Of a stretch of DNA of 6,241 nucleotides, positions 1-5,022 are shown one piece after another; position 1 is the stretch's first letter; every line of letters starts with the position of its first letter. This stretch comes from Actinomycetota bacterium (GTDB taxonomy: Bacteria; Actinomycetota; Thermoleophilia; Gaiellales; Gaiellaceae), in NCBI GenBank assembly GCA_013812465.1, contig JACCTK010000142.1, forward strand, positions 1 to 6,241. Direction: 5' to 3'. Both the position numbers and the translations under genes were made by a program. The notes beneath the pieces were generated by a model. The model ran no database searches, was not told the origin of the DNA, and was given only the letters and a program-made list of their open reading frames with translations.

Positions 1-572
1 TGCCCCGGACGCCAGCGGGCGAGCGAGAAGACACCGAAGACCGCCGAGAGCAGGAGCAGGTCGCCGAGCGGATACGCGAGGTTCGTCGCGACGGTGGAGA
101 CCGATCCCTCGGTCGACTCGAGCACGAACTCGACGAGCACGGCCGCCCCGAGGGCAGCGGCAGCCAGCGAGGCTGTCAGTCCGTCCAGCCAGAGCGTTCC
201 GACGATCGACCGTGCGCGTGAACGAACGAGCGCGACGATGCCGAGATAGACGAGGGGATAGAAGCCGAGGTAGCCGACGTCGGCCAGCGACGGGTACGAC
301 ACGGGATGCACCACGGCGAACCAGATCTCCGCAAATGTCCAGCCGGCGAGAGCTGCGCTGAAAGCGATCCAGGCCGTGCGCTCACGCGGAACGAGCAACG
401 CCCGAGATCCGACGATGACGCACGCCAGCACCATCATGCCGTTGTAGAACCACGCGTTGAAGAAGGACTCGACCTCGCCTCTCGCGGGAGCAAGGACGAT
501 GACGAGCGCGTAGGTGGCAAGCGCCGCAATCGACGCCGCTCGGATGACGGAAGTCCAGCCGCGATAGGACAT
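1..572 (-). CDS. Partial multi-pass membrane protein, probable N-terminal sensor part of a GGDEF/EAL-type signalling protein
   Basis: The frame is open from an ATG at 572-570 down to base 1, giving 190 residues with the C-terminus cut off by the window edge. About six hydrophobic helices are visible, near residues 11-30, 43-60, 66-87, 98-116, 127-150 and 165-185. Between them are PSLADVGYLGFYP (residues 94-106) and ATNLAYPLGDLLLL (162-175). From memory of the family, this module often precedes PAS, GGDEF or EAL domains in actinobacterial cyclic-di-GMP proteins; no such domain lies inside the window, so the function is inferred. The frame stays open upstream to about base 700 with only a TTG as a possible start, and that extension is Arg/Ala-rich and unlike a membrane protein, so ATG 572 is preferred. 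The upstream ribosome-binding site is weak. It is divergent from the small membrane gene at 842. It could instead belong to a histidine kinase. Confidence 0.68.
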   Translation of the reverse strand, partial: MSYRGWTSVIRAASIAALATYALVIVLAPARGEVESFFNAWFYNGMMVLACVIVGSRALLVPRERTAWIAFSAALAGWTFAEIWFAVVHPVSYPSLADVGYLGFYPLVYLGIVALVRSRARSIVGTLWLDGLTASLAAAALGAAVLVEFVLESTEGSVSTVATNLAYPLGDLLLLSAVFGVFSLARWRPG

Positions 573-709
573 TCCCGAGAGAAATCGGCGTCTGGGTCGC
601 GACGCTTGAGCGTGCGGCGCGGAAAGCAGGTTCTCGGGCGCTCTGACACATCGCCAACGCGCCCCCGCGCTTGCTCTGTCCCGGCCCAATCCGACAAGGC
701 CCTAGAGTC

Positions 710-744
710 AGGGTCTGACCCCGGACACGTCCGAAACAGACCTT
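710..744. repeat. Nested hairpin, REP-like palindrome
   Basis: The outer arms AGGGTCTG (710-717) and CAGACCTT (737-744) pair over eight positions with one G-T wobble. Inside them, CGGAC (722-726) pairs with GTCCG (729-733) across two bases. The left part also contains the small palindrome GGGTC-T-GACCC (711-721). It lies in the 269-bp non-coding gap between two divergent genes (573-841), where nothing else is obvious apart from a weak promoter near 830. It could be a REP-type element, a bidirectional terminator or a protein-binding site. There is no T-run to support a classical terminator. Confidence 0.5.
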
Positions 745-829
745 GCAAGAGGTCACAAATGCGTGCCGATTTGCTCACAGGCTGGGGATGTCCACACTGG
801 GCAGGTTCCAGTCCGTCCGGTGCGGGTCC

Positions 830-835
830 TACCCT
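830..835 (+). promoter_or_regulatory. Candidate -10 box for a leaderless transcript of the small membrane gene
   Basis: TACCCT fits the TANNNT form and ends six bases before the ATG at 842, so the transcript would start at or next to the start codon. TTCCAG (806-811) lies 18 bases upstream as a weak -35 box. No Shine-Dalgarno sequence precedes the ATG, which fits leaderless translation. This rests on pattern only. Confidence 0.33.
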
Positions 836-841
836 CTCGCC

Positions 842-1078
842 ATGGCACTTGGAATCGTGGTGTTCGGCGCCGCATTCCTCGTCGGGCTCGGGCTCGGCAC
901 TTACACTCGCCGGCCTCTCTCGACCGCCTTCCTCGTCCTCGGCAGCTTCGCGGCGTTGCTCGTGCTGTCGGCGACCGGTGAGGTGCTCGGCGCCGCCGCC
1001 CTTCTGACGATCGTGGTGCTGCTCGGGCTCGTCGTGGAGACGATGCGCGAGACTGTCGGCCTACTCGTCGGCCGCTAG
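842..1078 (+). CDS. Small three-helix membrane protein, unknown function
   Basis: This is a 78-residue protein of unrecognised family. It consists almost entirely of hydrophobic segments at about residues 2-19, 27-43 and 47-66. They are joined by a short basic loop (TYTRRP, 20-25) and followed by a short tail, ETMRETVGLLVGR. The loop charges suggest helix 1 exits toward the cytoplasm. The frame extends upstream to an ATG at 743, but that 33-residue extension is polar, contains two cysteines and overlaps the nested hairpin. ATG 842, where the hydrophobic part begins and which sits just after a TANNNT box, is therefore preferred. The TAG stop (1076-1078) lies inside the left arm of the long palindrome at 1075-1177. 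No function can be assigned. Even codon-level support is modest for so short a gene. Confidence 0.6.
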   Translation: MALGIVVFGAAFLVGLGLGTYTRRPLSTAFLVLGSFAALLVLSATGEVLGAAALLTIVVLLGLVVETMRETVGLLVGR

Positions 1079-1177
1079 ATGGTTGATGCGACGAGATCGC
1101 CTGCTCCGGGGCGCGAGCTGGCCCGACGCGCCAGATCGCGCATCCGGACGCGCGAGGTCGTGGCATCAACCATCTAG
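1075..1177. repeat. 103-bp imperfect palindrome with 15-bp perfect terminal inverted repeats (MITE-like)
   Basis: CTAGATGGTTGATGC (1075-1089) is the exact reverse complement of 1163-1177. The interior continues to pair imperfectly almost to the centre at 1126. ACGA 1091-1094 pairs with 1158-1161, TCGC 1097-1100 with 1152-1155, GCGCGA 1111-1116 with 1136-1141, and CTGGC 1118-1122 with 1130-1134. The whole unit could fold into one long hairpin. Both ends carry CTAG, which could be part of the inverted repeat or a 4-bp target duplication; because CTAG is its own reverse complement, the sequence alone cannot decide. No open frame within it looks like a protein. No T-run follows, so a simple terminator is unlikely. 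Confidence 0.8.
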
Positions 1178-1212
1178 TGAAGACGCTGCGGGGACAAGAA
1201 GCGCCCGGTCGG

Positions 1213-1278
1213 GAAGCGGCCGCTCCAAGGATTTTCGTGCGACGGAGTCTGCGCGAGCAGATCCCGGTCTTGCGCAAA
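1213..1278 (+). repeat. Degenerate copy (R1) of the interspersed hairpin repeat
   Basis: GAAGCGG.CGC and GGATTTTCG.GCG (1213-1241) match the copy before clpX (4931-4960) with few differences. Further on, GTCTTGCGC (1267-1275) matches the far end of that copy. The central palindrome has a different sequence but is still a hairpin: TCTGC (1248-1252), loop GCGA, GCAGA (1257-1261). The same architecture with changed arm bases suggests an old, diverged member. It lies 59 bp upstream of the tRNA gene, in the opposite orientation to the copy just downstream of it. Confidence 0.5.
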
Positions 1279-1302
1279 GCGAGGGCGAGGCAAGCCTCTC
1301 CC

Positions 1303-1325
1303 TACACTGCGCCGCGCCCTACACT
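1303..1325 (+). promoter_or_regulatory. Candidate tRNA promoter region with two TACACT boxes
   Basis: CCCTACACTG occurs twice, with TACACT at 1303-1308 and 1320-1325. Either could be a -10 box (TANNNT) for the tRNA at 1337, giving a leader of roughly 5 or 22 bases. No convincing -35 box is present at the right distance. A short palindrome, GAGGC-AA-GCCTC (1287-1298), lies just upstream. Confidence 0.3.
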
Positions 1326-1336
1326 GGAGACCTTCC

Positions 1337-1422
1337 GCGGGCGTGGCGGAACTGGCAGACGCGGCGGGTTTAGGTCCCGTTGGGCCGTGAGGTCCTTGGA
1401 GGTTCGAGTCCTCCCGCCCGCA
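1337..1422 (+). tRNA. tRNA-Leu, anticodon UAG
   Basis: This is a full class II cloverleaf of 86 nt. The acceptor stem GCGGGCG (1337-1343) pairs with CGCCCGC (1415-1421), with discriminator A1422. The D-stem is GCG/CGC (1346-1348 and 1360-1362), with GG at 1354-1355 in the loop. The anticodon stem is GCGGG (1364-1368) and CCCGT (1376-1380), with loop TTTAGGT and anticodon TAG at 1371-1373. A long variable arm follows (1381-1397). The T arm is GGAGG-TTCGAGT-CCTCC (1398-1414). The CCA end is not encoded. It should read CUA and, by wobble, other CUN leucine codons. It stands alone, not in a tRNA cluster, and is flanked by two members of the hairpin repeat family in opposite orientation. Confidence 0.97.
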
Positions 1423-1484
1423 TTGTGCGCAAGATCGAAATCCGCTAGCGCGGATTTCTGATCGCGCGAAGAGCCAAGACCCTT
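1423..1484 (-). repeat. Interspersed hairpin repeat, copy R2
   Basis: This copy starts at the base after the tRNA. Read on the minus strand it contains TCGCGCGATCAGAAATCCGC, a short loop, GCGGATTTCGATC, then TTGCGCACAA. That matches the clpX-proximal copy (4931-5000) in both arms and in the flanking TTGCGC and TTCGCGCG. The plus-strand stem is GAAATCCGC (1437-1445) with GCGGATTTC (1450-1458). Four further GATC/GATC pairs (1433-1436 with 1460-1463) are separated from it by one bulged T. Confidence 0.72.
1433..1463 (+). terminator. Possible tRNA terminator formed by repeat R2
   Basis: A strong hairpin (13 pairs, one bulge, loop TAGC) begins 11 bases after the tRNA. The descending arm ends in ATTTCTGATC, which is only mildly T-rich. 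It could terminate or help process the tRNA transcript. The same sequence is a dispersed repeat, so a terminator role is only a possibility. Confidence 0.28.
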
Positions 1485-1537
1485 CGTCGGGGTGTGAAGT
1501 CGCTTGCGCAGATACTTCTGATGCGGGCTCGCTGACC

Positions 1538-1632
1538 TTAGAAGCGCGAGGGCCGGAGGAACTCGATGTCATGCCGCGTCTCGCCGTCGAGCGCGAGGTC
1601 GGCCAGGATCTCGCCGACGACCGAGCAGAACT
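1538..1632 (-). pseudogene. 3'-terminal fragment of a second amine oxidase (solA-like) gene
   Basis: On the minus strand this encodes the last 31 residues of a SolA-like protein, from FCSVVGEILADLALDG onward, ending HDIEFLRPSRF and a TAA stop (1540-1538). The first 76 bases read from 1632 are identical to the same part of the intact gene (1865-1790). The last codons differ (RPSRF-stop here, RVARFG-stop in the intact gene), yet the frame and a sensible C-terminus are kept. There is no 5' part: homology breaks at 1632 and the neighbouring intergenic repeat begins at once. It has no start and is presumably not expressed. It is either the remnant of a tandem paralogue or one end of a partial duplication. 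Confidence 0.8.
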
Positions 1633-1635
1633 CAC

Positions 1636-1696
1636 TTGTGCGCAAGATCGCAATCCGCTAGGGCGCGGATTTCGATCGCGCGAAGAGCCAAGACCC
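1636..1696 (-). repeat. Interspersed hairpin repeat, copy R3
   Basis: It has the same orientation as R2 and is part of duplication unit 2. The arms GATCGCAATCCGC (1646-1658) and GCGGATTTCGATC (1665-1677) pair at 12 of 13 positions around the loop TAGGGC. It is followed by GCGCGAAGAGCCAAGACCCC, as in R2. A second small hairpin, CCCC-TTTATGT-GGGG, lies at 1694-1708 and is absent from R2. It lies 72 bp beyond the stop of the intact oxidase, so on the minus strand it could also act at the end of that transcript. Confidence 0.7.
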
Positions 1697-1767
1697 CTTT
1701 ATGTGGGGCCCGGGAAGCGGAATCGTCGGGGTGTGAAGTCGGCCGCGCACATCCACACGCGACGCGG

Positions 1768-2886
1768 TTAACCGAACCGCGCGACGCGCAGGAACTCGAT
1801 GTCATGCCGCGTCTCGCCGTCGAGCGCGAGGTCGGCCAGGATCTCGCCGACGACCGAGCAGAACTTGAAGCCATGTCCGGAGAAGCCGGCGCCGAAAACG
1901 GCGTGCTCGCTCTCCGGGTGGCGGTCGATCAGAAAGTGCTCGTCGGGAGAGAGCTCGAACAGGCATGCTCTCAGCGCCAGGGTCGGCCCCGCTCCAGCAG
2001 GGAAGTAACGCTCGGCAAACGGACGGAGCGCGACTTCGTCGTCGGGCGTGGTCGTGCGCGAGATGAGGTCAGGCGCCCCTCGCTCGCCGTCGTGGTCATA
2101 GAAGCCGACCTTGAAGCCGGGAACCCCGAACTCCGGAAAACCGTAGAGGTGTCCCTCCTCGAGCACAACGTTGAAAACGGGAAAGCGAGCGGGAGTGAAG
2201 AGCTCCGGCTCGAGCGGCTGGAACCAGGCGAGCACCTGGCGCTGCGCCGTGACCGAGCCTGGCGGAAGCCGGGCGACGTTCTGCGAATAGGCGCCCGCGG
2301 TGAGGACGAGCCTCTCGGCCTCCACCTTGCGGCGGTCGGTTCGGACGCGGACCCCGCTCTGGCTGTCCTCCCATTCGAGCACGCGCTCGTTCGTCCTGAC
2401 GACCGCCCCGTGCGCTGCCGCCCCGGAGGCGTGCGCCACGATGCAGCGCTCGGGAAGGAGAAAGCCGCCGTCCGGCTGGTACACGAGCGGGAGGTCGGGC
2501 GGAAGCCGGTACCCGGGGAAGCGCCGACCGACCTCGAGTCCGTCGAGCGTCTCGTGCGGGAGGTCGTGATCTCGGCACGAGCGGAGCACTCCCTCGAAAA
2601 TCCTGGGTCCACCCTCGACCGCGCCCGTCACGTGCAGCAGCTGCTCTGCGGCCTCGTTCTCGATCTCCCGCCAGAGCTCGTACGCGCGGCGCACCAGGGG
2701 CACGTAGGCGGAGTGCTCGAAGTACGCGAGCCGGATGATCCGCGTGATCCCGTGCGAGGAGCCGAGCTCGTTCGGGATGTCGAAACGCTCGACGCCCAGC
2801 ACGCGCTTCCCGCGACGCGCCAGGTGATAGAGCGCCGCGCTTCCCATCCCACCGACCCCGACGACCACGACGTCATATCGCTCCAT
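1768..2886 (-). CDS. solA: FAD-dependent amine oxidase of the monomeric sarcosine oxidase / N-methyltryptophan oxidase family
   Basis: This 372-residue flavoenzyme should oxidatively demethylate a secondary N-methyl amino acid, giving formaldehyde, H2O2 and the free amine, in the cytoplasm. Visible features are the Rossmann motif GVGGMG (residues 10-15), the acid ending the second strand in VERFD (E33), and the signature SSHGITRIIR with H45, R49 and R52. K259 (in GFKVGF) sits at the oxygen-activating lysine, C308 (in ACLFELSPDEHF) at the covalent flavin cysteine, and K341 lies in GFSGHGFKF. Length and these positions match E. coli SolA (372 aa, C308). The substrate is not settled: sarcosine, N-methyltryptophan, pipecolate or another amine are possible. 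The frame continues upstream to 3102, but that part is antisense to tig; ATG 2886 gives the standard MERYDVVVVG start. The gap to divergent tig is 37 bp. A copy of its last 31 codons lies 138 bp beyond its stop. Confidence 0.93.
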   Translation of the reverse strand: MERYDVVVVGVGGMGSAALYHLARRGKRVLGVERFDIPNELGSSHGITRIIRLAYFEHSAYVPLVRRAYELWREIENEAAEQLLHVTGAVEGGPRIFEGVLRSCRDHDLPHETLDGLEVGRRFPGYRLPPDLPLVYQPDGGFLLPERCIVAHASGAAAHGAVVRTNERVLEWEDSQSGVRVRTDRRKVEAERLVLTAGAYSQNVARLPPGSVTAQRQVLAWFQPLEPELFTPARFPVFNVVLEEGHLYGFPEFGVPGFKVGFYDHDGERGAPDLISRTTTPDDEVALRPFAERYFPAGAGPTLALRACLFELSPDEHFLIDRHPESEHAVFGAGFSGHGFKFCSVVGEILADLALDGETRHDIEFLRVARFG

Positions 2887-2894
2887 CCCGCGTG

Positions 2895-2900
2895 ACCCTA
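2895..2900 (-). promoter_or_regulatory. Candidate -10 box for leaderless solA transcript
   Basis: Read on the minus strand, TAGGGT (2900-2895) fits TANNNT and ends eight bases before the ATG at 2886. The whole solA-tig gap is 37 bp, so at least one of the two promoters must overlap the opposite gene or produce a leaderless mRNA. There is no clear -35 box. Confidence 0.3.
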
Positions 2901-2923
2901 GCCCAGGCTGGTTGAATGGCTCC

Positions 2924-4276
2924 GTGCCGACCCAGGTCCAAGAGCTCGGCGAGAACCGCGTCCGCCTGACCGTCGAGGTCTCCCCCGACCAGGTCAAGCA
3001 TGCGGTCGAGCATGCGCTGTCCGATCTGGCCGGGAGCGTGAAGATCCCGGGCTTCCGCTCGGGGAAGATCCCACAGCAGGTTCTCGTCTCCCGCCTCGGC
3101 AAGGACCGGATCTACCGCGAGGCGGTGGACAGCCACATCGGCGGCTGGTTCTCGAGCGCCGCCTCCCGCAACCGCGTGCGCCCCGTCGCCGAGCCCGAGT
3201 ACGAGTTCGAGCTTCCGGGAACGGCCGACGACGGCTGGAGCTTCGCCGCGACCGTCGAGGTGCAGGCGCTCCCCGAGATCGGCGACTGGACGCAGCTAGA
3301 GGTGCCGCGCGTGGAGGCGGAGGTGCCGCGGGAGGCCATCGACGCCGAGCTCGAGACGCTGCAGGAATCGGTCGCCGAGCTCGCTCCGGCGGACGGCCGT
3401 CCTGCTCGCGAGGGCGATACCCTCGTCGTCGATCTCGTCGACCCCGACGGAGAGGCGCAGCGCGACACGGTCGTCGAGCTCGGCGCGGGCAGGCTCACCG
3501 GCGAGCTGGAGGCGGCGCTAGTCGGAGCGTCGGCCGGCGAGACGAAGGACGTCTCCTTCGAGCGCGGCGACGGAACGAGCGGGACGGTCGAGGTCACCGT
3601 CCGCGAGGTGCAGGAGAAGATCCTGCCGCCGCTCGACGACGCGCTCGCACGCGCCGCGAGCGAGTTCGACACGCTGAACGAGCTCACGGAAAGCATCGAG
3701 AGCACGCTGCGCGCCCAGCTCGACGAGGAGATCGACGCCGCGTACCGCGTTGCCGCGGTCGACGCCCTCGTGGTGGAGTCGAAGGTGCAGCCCGCGCCTT
3801 CGCTCGTGTCCTCGCGCGCTGCCGATCTGCTCACCGGGTTCGTGCGCTCGCTCGAGCGTCGCGGCGTCTCCGTCGAGACCTACATCGCCGCGAGCGGCGC
3901 CGACCCGCAGGAGATCCAGCGCCAGTTCGTGCTCGAGGCCGCGGTCTCCATCGCTCGGGAGCTCGCTCTCGAGGCGCTCGCCGAGCGGGCCGGGATCGAG
4001 GTCTCGGACGACGCGGTGAGGGCCTATTTGCGAGAGGAGGCCGAGCGAGCGGGGGAGGAAGGCGAAGCGCTCGTCGAAGACGTTTGGACGCACGGGCAGC
4101 AGGAGTCGATCCGTGAGGACCTGCGGCTCCGCGCCGCTCTCGACCGGCTCGTCCAGGACGTCACCCCGATCGCGCCCGACCTCGCCGAGGCGAGAGACAA
4201 GCTCTGGACCCCCGACAAGGAAAAGCCCGAGAGCGACACGAAGTTGTGGACCCCCGGCAGCAAGGAGCCTCAATGA
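2924..4276 (+). CDS. tig: Trigger factor, ribosome-associated chaperone
   Basis: This chaperone binds the ribosome at the tunnel exit and shelters nascent chains. With the GTG start at 2924 it has 450 residues. The N-terminal ribosome-binding domain carries the signature GFRSGK at 43-48, so F44 and R45 fall at the same numbers as in E. coli. That is the main reason to prefer this start over TTG 2912, which would add four residues. The prolyl-isomerase (FKBP) part, roughly 152-230, is short: it keeps [10 protein letters not shown] and [22 protein letters not shown] but lacks the usual FP..Y...LAGK stretch and the PGF of the GSGxLIPGFE motif. The helical C-terminal chaperone part follows (about 231-420), then a tail with KLWTP twice (426-430 and 440-444). 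The stop overlaps the clpP start as ATGA, so translation is probably coupled. No strong Shine-Dalgarno sequence is seen before the start. Confidence 0.93.
   Translation: MPTQVQELGENRVRLTVEVSPDQVKHAVEHALSDLAGSVKIPGFRSGKIPQQVLVSRLGKDRIYREAVDSHIGGWFSSAASRNRVRPVAEPEYEFELPGTADDGWSFAATVEVQALPEIGDWTQLEVPRVEAEVPREAIDAELETLQESVAELAPADGRPAREGDTLVVDLVDPDGEAQRDTVVELGAGRLTGELEAALVGASAGETKDVSFERGDGTSGTVEVTVREVQEKILPPLDDALARAASEFDTLNELTESIESTLRAQLDEEIDAAYRVAAVDALVVESKVQPAPSLVSSRAADLLTGFVRSLERRGVSVETYIAASGADPQEIQRQFVLEAAVSIARELALEALAERAGIEVSDDAVRAYLREEAERAGEEGEALVEDVWTHGQQESIREDLRLRAALDRLVQDVTPIAPDLAEARDKLWTPDKEKPESDTKLWTPGSKEPQ
4263..4267 (+). promoter_or_regulatory. Ribosome-binding site of clpP, inside the tig 3' end
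   Basis: AGGAG lies five bases before ATG 4273, within the last codons of tig. It fixes the clpP start at 4273 rather than the in-frame TTG at 4246 or the ATG at 4291. Confidence 0.8.
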
Positions 4277-4857
4277 GTCCGTTGATTCCGATGGTCATCG
4301 AGCAAACCTCGCGCGGCGAGCGCTCGTTCGACATCTATTCCCGTCTGCTCAACGAGCGGATCATCTTTCTCGGCACGCCGATCGACGACCAGATAGCGAA
4401 TCTCGTCGTCGCGCAGCTCCTCCACTTGGAGTCGGAGGACCCCGACAAGGACATCTCGATGTACATCAACTCGCCGGGCGGAATCGTCTACGCCGGGCTC
4501 GCCATCTACGACACGATGCGCTACATCAAGTGCGAGGTGCAGACGACCTGCGTCGGCATGGCGATGTCGATGGGGGCGACCATTCTCGCCGGCGGGACGC
4601 AGGGAAAGCGGAGCGCGCTGCCGCACTCGAAGATCCTCATCCACCAGGGCTCATCAGGGTTCCACGGCCAGCCGACCGAGATCGAGATCCAGGCGCGGGA
4701 GGTAATCAGCCTGAAGCGGCTAATGGAGGAGATCATGTCGAGGGACACCGGCCAGGAGATCGAGAAGGTCTCGAAAGACATGGATCGCGACTTCTACATG
4801 ACGGCCCAGGAGGCCAAGGAGTACGGGATCATCGACCGCGTCATCGAGCACCATTGA
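4273..4857 (+). CDS. clpP: ATP-dependent Clp protease proteolytic subunit
   Basis: This serine protease forms a two-ring, fourteen-subunit chamber that degrades proteins fed in by ClpX or another Clp ATPase. It is 194 residues, the usual length. The catalytic triad is S99 (in MAMSMGA), H124 (in ILIHQ) and D173 (in DMDRDFYMT). Also visible are YINSPGG (64-70), which forms the oxyanion region, and the C-terminal [12 protein letters not shown]. The N-terminus [17 protein letters not shown] is typical; the MV at 7-8 may be a processing point, by analogy. ATG 4273 is chosen because it overlaps the tig stop (ATGA) and has AGGAG five bases upstream, implying translational coupling with tig. It is the only clpP before clpX; many Actinobacteria have clpP1 and clpP2 here. 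A 171-bp gap separates it from clpX. Confidence 0.98.
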   Translation: MSPLIPMVIEQTSRGERSFDIYSRLLNERIIFLGTPIDDQIANLVVAQLLHLESEDPDKDISMYINSPGGIVYAGLAIYDTMRYIKCEVQTTCVGMAMSMGATILAGGTQGKRSALPHSKILIHQGSSGFHGQPTEIEIQAREVISLKRLMEEIMSRDTGQEIEKVSKDMDRDFYMTAQEAKEYGIIDRVIEHH

Positions 4858-4863
4858 CCTCTG

Positions 4864-4903
4864 CAGCAGCAGCAGCAGCGGCGGCTGGGGGCGCGAAGCC
4901 GCC
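4864..4903 (+). repeat. (CAG)5(CGG)2 run and adjoining hairpin after clpP
   Basis: CAG is repeated five times (4864-4878), followed by CGG twice (4879-4884), starting six bases after the clpP stop. GGCGGCT (4880-4886) pairs with AGCCGCC (4897-4903) around a ten-base loop. The downstream sequence CGATTTCGG is not a convincing T-run, so this is at best a weak or Rho-assisted terminator or an mRNA 3'-end stabiliser. Confidence 0.4.
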
Positions 4904-4930
4904 CGATTTCGGTCTCGCGTCAGCGGCCGC

Positions 4931-5000
4931 GAAGCGGACGCCTTTAGGGATTTTCGCGCGCTCAGAATCCGCGTTCGCGGATTCTGATCTTGCGCCCAAG
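4931..5000 (+). repeat. Interspersed hairpin repeat, best-preserved copy R4, in the clpP-clpX gap
   Basis: The core TCAGAATCCGCG (4962-4973), TT, CGCGGATTCTGA (4976-4987) is a perfect 12-bp palindrome. It is preceded by GGGATTTTCGCGCG (4947-4960) and followed by TCTTGCGCCCAAG (4988-5000), the same blocks found around R1 and, inverted, R2 and R3. It ends 28 bases before the clpX start, so in a clpP-clpX transcript it would form a stable stem just upstream of the clpX ribosome-binding site. Confidence 0.75.
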
Positions 5001-5015
5001 GCGGAACGGGAGTAA

Positions 5016-5022
5016 AAGGAGA
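5016..5022 (+). promoter_or_regulatory. Ribosome-binding site of clpX
   Basis: AAGGAGA lies six bases before ATG 5029 and is the strongest Shine-Dalgarno sequence in the window. It decides the clpX start. Confidence 0.85.

Larger units (their letters stand above)
1423..1865. repeat. Diverged tandem duplication (units 1423-1632 and 1636-1865)
   Basis: Each unit begins with TTGTGCGCAAGATCG, then a hairpin repeat, then GCGCGAAGAGCCAAGACCC, then CGTCGGGGTGTGAAGTCG, and ends with the 3' end of the amine oxidase gene. Bases 1557-1632 are identical to 1790-1865 over all 76 positions. The non-coding parts carry many substitutions, and unit 2 has about 28 extra bases between GACCC and CGTCGGGG. The last codons of the oxidase also differ between units. 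Unit 1 stops abruptly at 1632, after which unit 2 begins. Confidence 0.9.

Noticed and set aside
306..1007. Plus-strand frame of 233 codons at the left
   Set aside because: It overlaps the minus-strand membrane gene, the nested hairpin and the small membrane gene. Its product is a low-complexity Arg/Ser-rich sequence with no hydrophobic pattern.
1083..1461. Two plus-strand frames over the palindrome and the tRNA
   Set aside because: They run through the long palindrome, repeat R1 and the tRNA-Leu gene. Their composition reflects those features, not a protein.
1423..1700. Possible CRISPR-like array from the repeated hairpins
   Set aside because: Only two copies are in tandem, the spacer is partly a gene fragment, the units are diverged, and no cas gene is present.
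1423..1865. tRNA-linked integration site (attL/attR) at the tRNA-Leu 3' end
   Set aside because: The duplicated segment begins after the tRNA and neither unit carries a copy of the tRNA 3' end. No integrase or foreign cargo lies between the units.
1636..2895. Long plus-strand frame of 419 codons across the oxidase gene
   Set aside because: It is antisense to solA, whose protein has every family motif. The plus-strand product has no recognisable domain. High GC produces long antisense frames.
3518..4273. Minus-strand frame of 251 codons over tig
   Set aside because: It is the shadow of tig in high-GC sequence. Its protein is Arg/Leu/Gly-rich with no motif, and it covers the conserved chaperone domain.
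4113..5015. Plus-strand frame of 300 codons from tig through clpP
   Set aside because: It is out of frame with both clpP and tig, which are unmistakable. The product is Arg/Asp-rich shadow sequence.
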